A DNA stretch of 64,000 bases from Natrinema salaciae (GCF_900110865.1 NZ_FOFD01000001.1:124001-188000); one strand, 5' to 3'; shown: positions 24,421 to 32,898, counted from the stretch's first letter. The notes: generated by a model not told the origin, from the sequence alone. Translations and numbers: made by a program.

Positions 24421-25463
24421 CAGCGGAATTCCTCGAGCGCGGTCTGGTTTCGCTTCAGCGGTCGCGCGCGGTAGCCGTACTCGGTCGCGAGGATGTCGGC
24501 GAACGCCTCGTCGAAGCCGTGGTGGGTGTAGACGACGTCGGGATCGATCGCGCGGACCGTCGCAACGAGTTCGTCGAAGTCGCAGTGGTCAGTCAGCGGA
24601 AAGGTGACGTCGTAGTTCCCCCGATACCGGAAGGAGTCGTCGACGGCCCAGCCGGAGAATCCCGCCTTCAGCCCGCCCTCGCGGTCGACGGCGGTCTCGA
24701 CCCGGTCGGCTCGAGATCGATTCGACGGGAGGACCACGATCTCGTCGGTCAGCCCGCGAAGCGAGCCGGCGCGCTCGCCGGGGAACGAGAGATCGCCCGC
24801 GGTCGCGGTCTCGATGGCCCGGTTCACGTCGCGAATCGACTCGGAGACGCGGATCTCGCGGTCGCCGCCGGTCGCCTCCCGGGCGAGCCACTGGAGTTTC
24901 TGTGCGCGCCCGAGCGAGTAGCCGAACAGAAAGAGCGGGCGGTCGTCGTTGTCGCGGAGCCAGTCCCCGATCGCGGCCTCGAGCTCGTCCTGCGGCGAGA
25001 ACCGGTACTCGGGATGGCCGTAGGTGGTCTCCATAACGAGCGCGTCCGCGTCGACGGCGTGGGGGTCGAACCCCTCGAGGTAGCACCGATCCCGAGTGGA
25101 GAAGTCGCCGGTGTAGCAGTATCGGCGCGCGCCGCTCCCCTCGCCCGCGGTCCCGTCCGTCCCGATCGCGTCGGTCTCGAGGTCGATGATGGCCGCCCGG
25201 GAGCCGACGACGTGGCCGGCCGGGACGAGTTCGATTCCGGGACTCCCGTCGATGAACTCGAAGCCGGTGCCGGTTCGGGCCTCGACGATCGCCGCCGTTT
25301 CGGCCGAACAGACGACCGTTTCCGGCGTCGATCGAAACGTGTGGTCCGCGTGGGCGTGGCTCACCACGTTGACCGCGCCGACGGCGCTCCGGGCGTCGGC
25401 GACGACGCGCGGCTCCTCGCCCTCGCGTCCGAAGTGAATGCCGTCTCGATGCCGAACGGTCAC
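24420..25463 (-). CDS. MBL-fold exonuclease/RNA 3'-processing-like protein
   Basis: A 347-residue metallo-beta-lactamase-fold protein. The metal motif is VVSHAHADHTF, followed by the His in GHVVGSRA, the Asp in YTGDFSTRD and a late His pair (FPLTDHCDF, YTHHGF). The order and the segment LVMETTYGHPEYRFSPQDEL match the beta-CASP/DNA ligase-associated exonuclease branch. Such enzymes trim DNA or RNA ends using zinc. The GTG at 25463 starts right before HRDGIHFG; the open frame above it is Arg-rich shadow. A small membrane protein is translationally coupled downstream. Confidence 0.8.
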   Translation of the reverse strand: MTVRHRDGIHFGREGEEPRVVADARSAVGAVNVVSHAHADHTFRSTPETVVCSAETAAIVEARTGTGFEFIDGSPGIELVPAGHVVGSRAAIIDLETDAIGTDGTAGEGSGARRYCYTGDFSTRDRCYLEGFDPHAVDADALVMETTYGHPEYRFSPQDELEAAIGDWLRDNDDRPLFLFGYSLGRAQKLQWLAREATGGDREIRVSESIRDVNRAIETATAGDLSFPGERAGSLRGLTDEIVVLPSNRSRADRVETAVDREGGLKAGFSGWAVDDSFRYRGNYDVTFPLTDHCDFDELVATVRAIDPDVVYTHHGFDEAFADILATEYGYRARPLKRNQTALEEFR

Positions 25464-25558
25464 TGGACAAGCTAGGGGCTCGAGGCACCTCCCGTTGTCG
25501 CTTCCGCATCGGGACGAGCGGCTACGGATTTTTGACGGTCGCGGTCGATGGCTCGCAC

Positions 25559-25837
25559 ATGGCAGGTCGAACCCGCGCACACGTCTTCGTCTCGGGGACG
25601 GTACAGGGCGTCTACTACCGCGCGAACACTCGCGACGCGGCCCGCGAGGCGGGCGTCGACGGCTGGGTGAGGAATCTCGAGGACGGTCGCGTCGAGGCGG
25701 TCTTCGAGGGGCCCGAGGACGCCGTGGAGTCGATGATCGAGTGGTGTCACACGGGGAGCCCCGCGGCCGACGTCGAGGGCGTCGACGTCGAGTACGCGGA
25801 CCCGGAGGGCGAGGACGGGTTCGACATTCGGTACTGA
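25559..25837 (+). CDS. acyP: Acylphosphatase
   Basis: A 92-residue acylphosphatase, which hydrolyses carboxyl-phosphate bonds such as in acetyl phosphate or 1,3-bisphosphoglycerate. The two catalytic residues are present: Arg in VQGVYYRANTRDAA and Asn in GWVRNLEDGRVEAVFEG. Length and fold-specific glycines (SGTVQGV) are standard. The ATG at 25559 gives the normal N-terminus (AGRTRAHVFVSG). It is divergent from the nuclease gene and likely a single-gene unit. Confidence 0.93.
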   Translation: MAGRTRAHVFVSGTVQGVYYRANTRDAAREAGVDGWVRNLEDGRVEAVFEGPEDAVESMIEWCHTGSPAADVEGVDVEYADPEGEDGFDIRY

Positions 25838-25915
25838 GTCGGTCGGTCGCCAGAGGTGGCGACGGGACGCCGGATCGAGGCAGCGATAGCGGGGCAGTTC
25901 GGCGTGTGCTGTCGC

Positions 25916-26053
25916 TTACCGGATCACCGCGTCGACGGCCAGTTCGACGTACTCGAGGAACGAACTGGTCGGGGTTGCGGGCATGTACACCGGGAACTCG
26001 GGCTGTCTGATCGGATCTCGTTCGGAGAACTCGCCGCGTTCGGTTCGTTGCAT
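25916..26053 (-). CDS. Small unrecognised protein (45 residues)
   Basis: A 45-codon frame reads MQRTERGEFSERDPIRQPEF, VYMPATPTSS and FLEYVELAVDAVIR. It has halophile-like codon use and a well-formed amphipathic C-terminal helix. The main support is a TATA box (TATAAACC) centred about 27 bases before the ATG, the spacing of leaderless haloarchaeal genes. I recognise no family. It is too short to be sure, but promoter placement plus coding character make it a good small-protein candidate. Confidence 0.55.
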   Translation of the reverse strand: MQRTERGEFSERDPIRQPEFPVYMPATPTSSFLEYVELAVDAVIR

Positions 26054-26075
26054 GTCCCCTCTTGGGACCGGCGTG

Positions 26076-26083
26076 GTTTATAC
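26076..26083 (-). promoter_or_regulatory. TATA box of the 45-residue gene
   Basis: On the minus strand the bases read TATAAACC, 23-30 bases before the ATG at 26053. That is the usual distance for leaderless transcripts. Confidence 0.55.
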
Positions 26084-26219
26084 ATTGCCAAGTATAATTT
26101 TGGAATTGAAAAGCAACGATCGTTATTGATGAAGAATAGCACGGGGATACGAACTCGCAGGGATCGGTCGAGCCGACCCGTCCCGGCAACGTGGGCGGGC
26201 GGGTTCGGACCGGCCGCTC

Positions 26220-26717
26220 TCAGTCGCGTTCGTCCGATCGGTCCTCGAGCCACGGGGGCCGGTCCGTATACTTCCACTCCGCCCAGTCGGCTTTCTCGCC
26301 GGCGTAGTAGGCCCGGTAGGCCGCGACCGGATCGCCCGGCACCGCGTACTCGTCGGGCATCGCCTGCGGACGCGGCGTCGGTTCGTCCGACGGGAACGCG
26401 ATCTCGTCGGGATCGATGCGCTCGATCACCGACCAGCTCGCGTGATCGCGGTCCTTGTCGTACCGCTCGACGAACTCGGCGTTGAGCGCCGCGGCGTGCT
26501 CGCGCAGTCGGAGCCAGTTGGCGCGCGACTCCGTCGCCCACGCCGTCACGGGGTGGCCGGCGTGGGTCGACGCGTAGAGGAACTCCGCGTCGAAGCCGTT
26601 CTCGCGGGCCGCGGTACACAGCACCTGCGCGGCCTCGAGCAACAGCTTGTTGACGTGCTGGTCGCAGTGATAGCGCGCGGCGAGCCGCGGGTCCGCGTCG
26701 AGCCAGAAGACGTTCAC
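26220..26717 (-). CDS. Conserved protein, phage-like 'FWLDADPRLAARYHCDQHV' family
   Basis: A 165-residue protein starting with GTG at 26717. The N-terminus NVFWLDADPRLAARYHCDQH, then VNKLLLEAAQVLCTA, resembles a family seen in phages and prokaryotes whose members begin with an LD-x-DP segment and a YHCDxHV motif. The function is not established to my knowledge. The His/Cys/Asp cluster could bind a metal (inference). The C-terminal part is rich in Trp and Tyr (AYYAGEKADWAEWKYTDRPPW). It is divergent from the NAD(P)HX repair gene, with only 75 bases between. Confidence 0.7.
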   Translation of the reverse strand: MNVFWLDADPRLAARYHCDQHVNKLLLEAAQVLCTAARENGFDAEFLYASTHAGHPVTAWATESRANWLRLREHAAALNAEFVERYDKDRDHASWSVIERIDPDEIAFPSDEPTPRPQAMPDEYAVPGDPVAAYRAYYAGEKADWAEWKYTDRPPWLEDRSDERD

Positions 26718-26792
26718 GACGAGGCTCGGAACCGCGACGGCTTCAGCGTGTCGTCCGCAATCTTCAACGGTCGGCCGGTCGAACGCTCGTCC

Positions 26793-28220
26793 ATGATTAC
26801 AGGCGAGCGAATGGCCGCCGTCGACGAGAACGCCGCGGCGCTTGGCGTGTCGCGAAAGCAGTTGATGGAGTCGAGCGGGCACGCGGTCGCCCGCGAGGTT
26901 CGAGCGGTCGCCGACCCGGGCGATCGAGTCGTCGTCGTCGCCGGCCGCGGGAACAACGGCGGTGACGCGTTCGTCGCCGCCCGGTTCCTCGACGACTACG
27001 AGGTGACGACGCTACTGCTCGGCCGCGCGGCCCAGATCGGGACCGACATCGCACGCGAGAACTGGGACGCCCTCGAGCGTGCCGACTACGACACGCGGGA
27101 GGTGACCGACTCGAGCGGGGTCGCCCTCCCCGACGCGGACGTCGTGGTCGACGCGATGCTGGGGACGGGGATCAGCGGCGACCTCCGGGAGCCCGCGGCG
27201 ACCGCGGCCGCGGCGATAACCGAGGCCGACGCCACCGTCGTCGCGGTCGACGTGCCGTCCGGCTTCGACGCCGACGCGGGCGACCACGCGGATAACGGCG
27301 TCGAGGCCGACCGGGTCGTCACGTTCCACGACGCGAAACCGGGTCTCGCGGCGCTCGACGCCGCAGTGACCGTCGCGGATATCGGCATTCCGGTCGCCGC
27401 GGAGCGGTTCGTCGGCCCCGGCGACGTCCGCCTCGCCCGCCCCGACGGCCGCGACGGACGGCCGTACGTAATCGGCGGCGGCCCCTACACCGGTGCGCCG
27501 GCGCTGGCTGCTCAGGCCGCGCTACGGGCCGGCGCGGAGCTCTCATTCGTCGCCGCCCCCGACTCCATCGCCGGCGAAATCCAGGGGTACAGCGAGGACC
27601 TCATCGTCCAGCCCTACGACAGCGACGTTCTCACGCCCGCGGTAGCCGACGACCTGCTCGAGACGGCCGAGCGATACGACGACGTCGTCGTCATCGGTCC
27701 CGGACTCGGTACCGCCGACGAGACCCTCGAGGCCGCCCGGCAGTTTCTCGCGTCCTACACCGGGCGGGCGGTCGTCGACGCGGACGCGCTCGAGGTCGTC
27801 TCGGACCTCGAGACGGACGCGACGCTGGTCTGTACGCCCAACCGGCGCGAACTCGCGCGGATGGGCGGCCCGGAGGCGGACGACCTGGCCGCGGCGGCCG
27901 ACGAGATCGAAGCGTTCGCGGCCGAAATCGGCCATATCGTCCTCGCGAAGGGGGCGAACGACGTGATATCCGACGGCGAGCGCACGCGGATCAGCCGCTC
28001 CGGAACGGTGGGCATGACGGTCGGTGGCACCGGCGACACGCTCGCGGGGATCGTCGCGGCACTGCTCGAGCACGCGGACCCGCTCGACGCCGCGGCGGCG
28101 GGCGCTCACGTCAACGGGCTCGCCGGCGAGCGACTCGCCGCGGCTGACGAACACGGCTTCCTCGCGTCGGATATGCTCGCGGAACTGCCAGCGGCACTGT
28201 GGGGTGGTGACGATGAGTGA
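26793..28220 (+). CDS. nnr: Bifunctional NAD(P)HX epimerase/dehydratase
   Basis: A 475-residue repair enzyme that restores damaged hydrated NAD(P)H. The N-terminal half (about 1-205) is the YjeF_N epimerase domain: MESSGHAVAREV, VVVAGRGNNGGDAFVAARFL, DAMLGTGISGDLREP and VDVPSGFDADAG. The C-terminal half (about 225-470) is the ribokinase-like ADP-dependent dehydratase: VVIGPGLG, CTPNRRELARM, VLAKGANDVI and VGGTGDTLAGIVAALL with the catalytic Asp. The full bifunctional length is normal. It overlaps moaC by eight bases, so the two are translationally linked, a common arrangement in halophiles. Confidence 0.93.
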   Translation: MITGERMAAVDENAAALGVSRKQLMESSGHAVAREVRAVADPGDRVVVVAGRGNNGGDAFVAARFLDDYEVTTLLLGRAAQIGTDIARENWDALERADYDTREVTDSSGVALPDADVVVDAMLGTGISGDLREPAATAAAAITEADATVVAVDVPSGFDADAGDHADNGVEADRVVTFHDAKPGLAALDAAVTVADIGIPVAAERFVGPGDVRLARPDGRDGRPYVIGGGPYTGAPALAAQAALRAGAELSFVAAPDSIAGEIQGYSEDLIVQPYDSDVLTPAVADDLLETAERYDDVVVIGPGLGTADETLEAARQFLASYTGRAVVDADALEVVSDLETDATLVCTPNRRELARMGGPEADDLAAAADEIEAFAAEIGHIVLAKGANDVISDGERTRISRSGTVGMTVGGTGDTLAGIVAALLEHADPLDAAAAGAHVNGLAGERLAAADEHGFLASDMLAELPAALWGGDDE

Positions 28221-28728
28221 GGACTCTCGAGACGCCGACTCGAGCGACGCCGACGCCGACGACCTCACCCACACCACCGACCAGGGCGAGGTCCAGATGG
28301 TCGATATCGGCGACAAACCCGACAGCGACCGGCGGGCGGTCGCGGCGGGGGAGATCCGCCTCCAGCCCGCCACGGTCGAGGCGATTCGCGCAGACGAGGT
28401 GGGCAAGGGCGACGTGCTCGCGACCGCCCGCGTCGGCGCGATCCAGGCCGTCAAGCACACCTGGGAGACGATCCCGATGTGTCACCAGATCCCGATCACG
28501 AACGTCGACACCGACTTCTCGCTGGGCGAGGACCGGGTCGAACTCGCGGTCGCCGTCGGAACCACCGGCAAGACGGGGTGCGAGATGGAGGCCCTCGAGG
28601 GCGTGACGACCGGGCTGAACGTCGTCTGGGACATGGTCAAGGCGATCGAGAAGGACGACGACGGACAGTATCCCGCCACCGGGATCGAGAACGTGCGGGT
28701 GCTCGCGAAGGAGAAGCACCGATCGTGA
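28213..28728 (+). CDS. moaC: Cyclic pyranopterin monophosphate synthase MoaC
   Basis: A 171-residue MoaC, the second step of molybdenum cofactor synthesis. After an acidic leader, MVDIGDKPDSDRRAVAAGEI matches the conserved start. KTGCEMEALEGVTTGLNVVWDMVKAIEKD holds the active-site Lys/Glu region, and IPMCHQIPITNVD is the substrate-binding loop. The start at 28213 lies inside the end of the preceding gene (overlap of eight bases). A nitronate monooxygenase gene follows after ten bases. No other moa genes are in the window. Confidence 0.94.
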   Translation: MSEDSRDADSSDADADDLTHTTDQGEVQMVDIGDKPDSDRRAVAAGEIRLQPATVEAIRADEVGKGDVLATARVGAIQAVKHTWETIPMCHQIPITNVDTDFSLGEDRVELAVAVGTTGKTGCEMEALEGVTTGLNVVWDMVKAIEKDDDGQYPATGIENVRVLAKEKHRS

Positions 28729-28738
28729 GGCGAGCGGG

Positions 28739-29767
28739 ATGACACTCCGAACGCCACTCTGCGAGCTGCTCGAGATCGAGTACCCGATCGTCCAGGCACC
28801 GATCGGGAGCGCCACGACGCCGAGACTCGCCGCGGCCGTCTCGAACGCCGGCGGACTCGGACAGCTCGCGGTCACGTGGCGCGATCTCGAGGAAACGCGC
28901 CGGGTCGTTCGCGAGACCCGCGAGCGAACCGATCGGCCGTTCGCGGTCAACCTCGCGCTCGACGACGCGACGACGATCGCCGCGACCGACGCCCACCTCG
29001 AGGCCGTGCTCGACGCCGGGGCCCGGATCGTCACGCTCTCGTTCGGCGATGCTGCCCCCTACGTCGACCGAATTCACGACGCGGGCGGGGTCGTGACCCA
29101 GACGGTCGGCAGCGCCGAGGCGGCCCGCGACGCCGTCGACGCCGGGGTCGACGCGGTCGTCACGCAGGGCCTCGAGGCCGGCGGCCACGTCCAGAGCGAG
29201 GTCGCGACGACGACGCTCGTCCCGCGGGTCGCGGACGCCGTGGGTGACGCGGTGCCGATCGTCGCGGCCGGCGGGATCGCCGACGGGCGCGGCATCGCGG
29301 CGGCGCTCGCGCTGGGGGCCGACGGCGCGTGGCTCGGCACGCGGTTTCTCGCGACGGACGAAGCGGCCGTCCACGAGGCGTACCGGACCCGGCTCCGCGA
29401 GAGCGACGAGACCGACACCGCGTACACGACCCTCTTCGACAAGGGCTGGCCCGGCACGCCACACCGCGTCCTGCGAAACGAGACGCTCGAGCGGTGGGAA
29501 CGCGCGGGCCGTCCGCCGTCCGGAGCGCGGCCGGGCGAGAACGACGTCGTCGCGACGACGGAGACGGGCGAAAAGATCGAACGCTACGACGAAGCGCTCG
29601 CGACGCCGGCCGTCGACGGCGATATCGAGGCCATGGCGCTGTTCGCCGGACAGAGCGTCGGATTGACCGACGACGTTCGGCCCGCGGGCACGGTCCTCGA
29701 GACGCTCGTCTCGGAAACGCGGGCGGCGATCGCAGCGGTACCGGGTCGGTCGGCCGACGACGGGTGA
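28739..29767 (+). CDS. Nitronate monooxygenase (NPD family)
   Basis: A 342-residue FMN-dependent TIM-barrel protein. Family segments are YPIVQAPIGSATTPRLAAAV near the start, LSFGDAAPYVDRIHDAGGVV, VTQGLEAGGHV with the active-site His, and VPIVAAGGIADGRGIAAALA followed by GADGAWLGTRFLATDEA, which binds FMN phosphate. The enzyme oxidises nitronates such as propionate-3-nitronate with oxygen. It follows moaC by ten bases and is likely in the same transcript. Some relatives are enoyl-ACP reductases (FabK), but halophiles lack that pathway, so nitronate oxidation is favoured. Confidence 0.88.
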   Translation: MTLRTPLCELLEIEYPIVQAPIGSATTPRLAAAVSNAGGLGQLAVTWRDLEETRRVVRETRERTDRPFAVNLALDDATTIAATDAHLEAVLDAGARIVTLSFGDAAPYVDRIHDAGGVVTQTVGSAEAARDAVDAGVDAVVTQGLEAGGHVQSEVATTTLVPRVADAVGDAVPIVAAGGIADGRGIAAALALGADGAWLGTRFLATDEAAVHEAYRTRLRESDETDTAYTTLFDKGWPGTPHRVLRNETLERWERAGRPPSGARPGENDVVATTETGEKIERYDEALATPAVDGDIEAMALFAGQSVGLTDDVRPAGTVLETLVSETRAAIAAVPGRSADDG

Positions 29768-29873
29768 CCGGCTGCGATCGGGTCGCGCCGTTCGTGCCGG
29801 TGCGTCGACGCGAGTCGCGCCGGCCGACTCGAATCGGTTCCGTTTAAGTAGCACCGCTGTCCCAGTAGCACCA

Positions 29874-30701
29874 GTGAGATACGCGGACCTCGTCGTCGCG
29901 ATCCTCGCCGGGATCGTCCAGGGGATCGTCGAATGGCTTCCCGTCTCGAGCCAGGGGAACCTGGCGCTGTTCCTGACGTTCGCGGGGACCGAACCCGACG
30001 CGGCGCTCCAGCTGGCGCTCTTCTTGCAGGTCGGAACGACGCTCTCGGCGGCGACCTACTATCGCGACGACATCGCGACGGCCGTTCGCGCAGTCCCCGG
30101 CTGGCGACCGGACCGTGCGTACGCCGGCGCGAACGCCATCCCGTCGTACGTCGTCGTCGCGTCGCTCGCGACCGGGCTCGTCGGAATCCCGCTGTACGTG
30201 TACGCGGTCGATCTCGCCGGCCGGCTCGCCGGCGGCGTCTTCATCGCGGTCATCGGCGTCCTGCTGGTTCTCACCGGTGCCCTCCAGCTCGTCTCCGAGT
30301 CGGTCTCGATGGGGATCCGCGAGGAGCCGACGCTGCTGGACTCCGTCCTGGTCGGGGCCGTGCAGGGCGTCGCGATCCTGCCGGGAATCTCCCGGTCCGG
30401 CGTCACGACCAGCGCGCTGCTGTTTCGCAGCTACGACCCGCCGGCGGCGTTCCGGCTCTCGTTTCTGCTGTCGATCCCCGCGAGCCTCGGTGCCGCCGCG
30501 CTCACCGTCGCCGGTGCCGGCGGCCTCCCCGGCATCGAACCGGGTCCCGCGGCGGCCGCGCTCGGGATCAGCGCCGTCGTCGGCTACGTCACGATCGACG
30601 CCCTCATGCGGGTGGTCGATCGCGTCCCGTTCTGGGTCGTCTGCTTCGGACTCGGCGGACTCGCCATCGTCGGCGGCGGCGTCGTCTCCGTCGTCGTCTG
30701 A
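29874..30701 (+). CDS. uppP: UppP/BacA-type polyprenyl-diphosphatase
   Basis: A 275-residue membrane protein with about eight helices. The two family motifs are clear: GIVQGIVEWLPVSSQGNLAL near the start and GAVQGVAILPGISRSGVTTS in the middle, which together form the phosphatase site. It removes a phosphate from polyprenyl diphosphate carriers; in archaea this would recycle dolichyl diphosphate after glycan transfer, fitting the glycosylation genes here (inference). The GTG at 29874 is about 30 bases after a TTTAAG box, suggesting a leaderless transcript. Confidence 0.9.
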   Translation: MRYADLVVAILAGIVQGIVEWLPVSSQGNLALFLTFAGTEPDAALQLALFLQVGTTLSAATYYRDDIATAVRAVPGWRPDRAYAGANAIPSYVVVASLATGLVGIPLYVYAVDLAGRLAGGVFIAVIGVLLVLTGALQLVSESVSMGIREEPTLLDSVLVGAVQGVAILPGISRSGVTTSALLFRSYDPPAAFRLSFLLSIPASLGAAALTVAGAGGLPGIEPGPAAAALGISAVVGYVTIDALMRVVDRVPFWVVCFGLGGLAIVGGGVVSVVV

Positions 30702-30746
30702 TGCCGTCGCGGACGAGTGCTCTCGGTCCCGTCACGCCCTCGACCT

Positions 30747-30812
30747 CGACCTCGAGATACCAGTGCCTCGACCTCGAGATACCAGTGCCCCGACCTCGAG
30801 ATACCAGTGCCC
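30747..30812. repeat. Three tandem 22-base repeats
   Basis: Three head-to-tail copies (30747-30768, 30769-30790, 30791-30812) that differ almost only at the last base. Each starts CGACCTCGAG and continues ATACCAGTGCC. They lie between uppP and a small zinc-finger gene. CTCGAG gives each copy a palindromic core. Confidence 0.9.
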
Positions 30813-30901
30813 GTCGCGTCCGCTCACGACGGCCCGTGCGGGAGCGAGGATATTTTTCGGCAAAAGGACTTATGGACCTCTCATGGCTTGCAGCCAGTAG
30901 G

Positions 30902-31066
30902 ATGCAATCGATGGACGACCCTGCCGCCGAGAATCCCGTACTCGATCTGCTCGAGGGGACCAGCTGTGCGTTCTGTGACGGGGGGACACTCGTCCGGGGC
31001 ACGTACCACGGAAACGCGGCGGTGATCTGTGACGACTGTCACACGCCGGGCGCACAGCTGTGGTAA
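30902..31066 (+). CDS. Small zinc-finger protein (HVO_2753-like)
   Basis: A 54-residue protein with two zinc-knuckle Cys pairs, TSCAFCDGGTLVRG and AVICDDCHTPGAQLW. The layout resembles the short CPxCG-type zinc-finger proteins of halophiles such as HVO_2753, where one or two zinc ions stabilise the fold. Starts at 30902 or 30911 are both possible; an upstream ATG at 30872 seems too close to the TATA-like GATATTTTT at about 30848. Its 3' end meets the decayed end of the convergent HTH gene. The role is unknown. Confidence 0.72.
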   Translation: MQSMDDPAAENPVLDLLEGTSCAFCDGGTLVRGTYHGNAAVICDDCHTPGAQLW

Positions 31067-31074
31067 GGTTCGCA

Positions 31075-31475
31075 GGGTCGTCGTCGAATGGAAATCGGAT
31101 CGAGAAATCGATGTTCTCGACACCGCCCCGGAGTATCGGTGGTTCGGACAGACCCGACTCCTCGAACTCGACGACGCCCAGTGACTCGAGTTCTTGCAGA
31201 GTACGGTGCACTTCGCGGTAATCGCGATCGACGATGTCGCCCGCTCGCCGAATACTCTCGGGATGGTTCGTCGCGACCGCCTCGAGTAACTCGAGGTTCG
31301 ACATCCGCGTGAGGCGTTTGATATCCTCGTACTCCTCGAAAGTGAGAACGCGCCGAACGTCCTGCCCGATCGCATCACTACTCTCTCCTGCTTCCGCTTT
31401 TTCGAGTCAGTCTCGAGCGGCGTCGCCGTGTTCATCGCGCCGTCCGAACGTGATTTTTTGCGTGCTCTCTGTCAT
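31075..31475 (-). pseudogene. HTH regulator interrupted by a TGA at codon 23
   Basis: One minus-strand frame encodes a typical haloarchaeal HTH protein of the HVO_A0114 type: MTESTQKITFGRRDEHGDAA, then a TGA at 31407-31409, then LEKAEAGESSDAIGQDVRRV, the DNA-binding part SIRRAGDIVDRDYREVHRTL and the ending ENIDFSIRFPFDDDP. Relatives have an Arg at the TGA position (AGA or CGA to TGA is one change). There is also no stop at the expected end; the frame runs on into the antisense of the zinc-finger gene. Loss of function is likely unless a downstream start is used. Confidence 0.7.
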
Positions 31476-31619
31476 GGTTCGTTTTCGACCTCCGCGAGGA
31501 ACATTCAAGCGAATATTCTTGACATGCCTGACTTCAGCGGTCGAGACGGATGTACAGACCGACGCTTTACCAGCGACAGTTCTACCCGACCGACGATCTG
31601 CTTCCGAAAAGCGCTCTCG

Positions 31620-31877
31620 TTAATCGACGAGTGCGAGCGTGGCCAGTCCACCAGTGCATACGATTAGCATAAGCACGAAAGACGCGATGGTGCCATAGAA
31701 TTGATGCTGCTGGAAAAACGTGACTCCTTGATGTGCTAGTTCGTTCTGAAGAGAGATACTTACTCCAGTACCGACAATGAGCAGAATTGCTGCCGCTATC
31801 TGCGCTCGTAACGGGTGATTCCACTCTGACCACGAAAAACTACAGCGAGAACGAACCTTTTCAGCTCTTCTGCTCAT
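31620..31877 (-). CDS. Small two-helix membrane protein
   Basis: An 85-residue protein: a short basic start (MSRRAEKVRSRCSF) then two hydrophobic helices (QIAAAILLIVGTGVSISL and ASFVLMLIVCTGGLATLAL). The topology is plausible and the helices are intact. GC is low for this genome, suggesting accessory origin. A TATA-like TATATATT lies just upstream on the minus strand. I recognise no family and no neighbour suggests a role. Confidence 0.5.
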   Translation of the reverse strand: MSRRAEKVRSRCSFSWSEWNHPLRAQIAAAILLIVGTGVSISLQNELAHQGVTFFQQHQFYGTIASFVLMLIVCTGGLATLALVD

Positions 31878-31957
31878 ATACGTAATAATATATACACAAA
31901 CTTAAGACTGGGGTGCAAATAAATTTCGAAATAACGTTTGAGAGCATTGAACGGCTC

Positions 31958-32185
31958 ACGTGCGACTACTGTCACACTCCCGTTGAATGACGGCCGACGC
32001 CCGCGAGACGGTACGGACGTTCTTGGATGACCGACCCGACGGCGAGCGCGCGCTCGAGGCCGCCCTCGCGGTCGACGCGGAACACGAGACGTGGACGCTC
32101 GACGATGTCGCATTGACTCGGGAACGTTCGGTGAGCCCGTCTCGCGCGGCATCGTCGAGGACGTCGATGTGCGTATCGCGTTGTG
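31958..32185 (+). pseudogene. Decayed duplicate of the 5' end of aglB
   Basis: From about 28 bases before its ATG (31987) this segment copies the start of the aglB-like gene at 33880. The first 40 residues are nearly identical (TADARETVRTFLDDRPDGE in both). A small deletion at about 32112 shifts the frame, after which the match continues in another frame (DSGTFGEPVSRGIVEDVD against DSGTFGELVSSGVVEKVD). Similarity ends near 32185. It is a relic of a duplication. Confidence 0.85.
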
Positions 32186-32287
32186 AGTCCTCGTTCGGCG
32201 GTTACGGGGAATTCGTAGACGATAGCGGAGAAGGTGGGGTCGTGAGTGACCACCTCATTTTTATCTGAACCCGTGGTAGTATGTCAT

Positions 32288-32470
32288 ATGACAACAGTAC
32301 TCGAGCGCATTCGACGGCGCTACGAAACCACGGACAAGAAGTGTCCAGACTGTGGGTACGTGGACGAGGAGGGCAACTGGGAGAGCAGAACGGACGGCCG
32401 GCGACTCGTGTATCGGCACGTCTGTCCCAGCTGCGACGCGACTCGAGAGCACACGTTCAACCTGAAGTGA
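32288..32470 (+). CDS. Zinc-ribbon protein (HVO_0649-like)
   Basis: A 60-residue protein with zinc-ribbon Cys pairs KKCPDCGYVDEEGNW and HVCPSCDATREHTFNLK, joined by a beta hairpin (ESRTDGRRLVYRH). It matches the haloarchaeal HVO_0649-type family of unknown role. The ATG at 32288 lies about 28 bases after CATTTTTATC, a TATA-like element, so the message is probably leaderless. The gene is complete and sits inside the rearranged block between the two aglB copies. Confidence 0.75.
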   Translation: MTTVLERIRRRYETTDKKCPDCGYVDEEGNWESRTDGRRLVYRHVCPSCDATREHTFNLK

Positions 32471-32609
32471 TGCGGGGGCTCACGACGAGAGCCGACGCAT
32501 ACGTACCCAGACGGTGTGTCTGCTCGAGTAGCATTTCCGTCGCGGTCAGTAGCGAGGAACTCGACGCACCGCCGAAATATACAGGGCGAGTCCCCTCCTC
32601 GTTGGCCGT

Positions 32610-32888
32610 ATGTCACAGACTGTGGACGACCTTCGGAACGAGATCCGGCTGGCTGTGGGGAGATACGAACGACGGGAATCCACTGCCTTCACCAAAGAAG
32701 CTCTCGCTGCAATCTGTGACGCCGTGGACTACGAGATCGATACAAACCGTCTACCTCCCAAGCCACAGATGCGGGCGGGGATTCTCTGGAAGATAGGCGT
32801 GTTAGAAGAAGATACCCCAACCGAAACAGAGAGTCCCTTCCGCAAGAACGAGCTCAAATCTATCGCGGACTCGCTTCAGAACGAGTAG
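32610..32888 (+). CDS. Conserved small haloarchaeal protein
   Basis: A 92-residue acidic helical protein that I recognise only as haloarchaea-like. Segments seen are QTVDDLRNEIRLAVGRYE, TAFTKEALAAICDAVDYEID and RAGILWKIGVLEED. The composition suggests a small DNA-associated or regulatory protein, but no domain can be named. A BRE/TATA-like GAAATATACAG at about 32571-32581 is the right distance for a leaderless start at 32610. It is convergent with the membrane protein gene at 32899. Confidence 0.65.
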   Translation: MSQTVDDLRNEIRLAVGRYERRESTAFTKEALAAICDAVDYEIDTNRLPPKPQMRAGILWKIGVLEEDTPTETESPFRKNELKSIADSLQNE

Positions 32889-32898
32889 CGAAGCCGAA

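Noticed and set aside
30747-30812. CRISPR array
   Set aside because: The three 22-base units are directly adjacent without spacers, and no cas gene is nearby.
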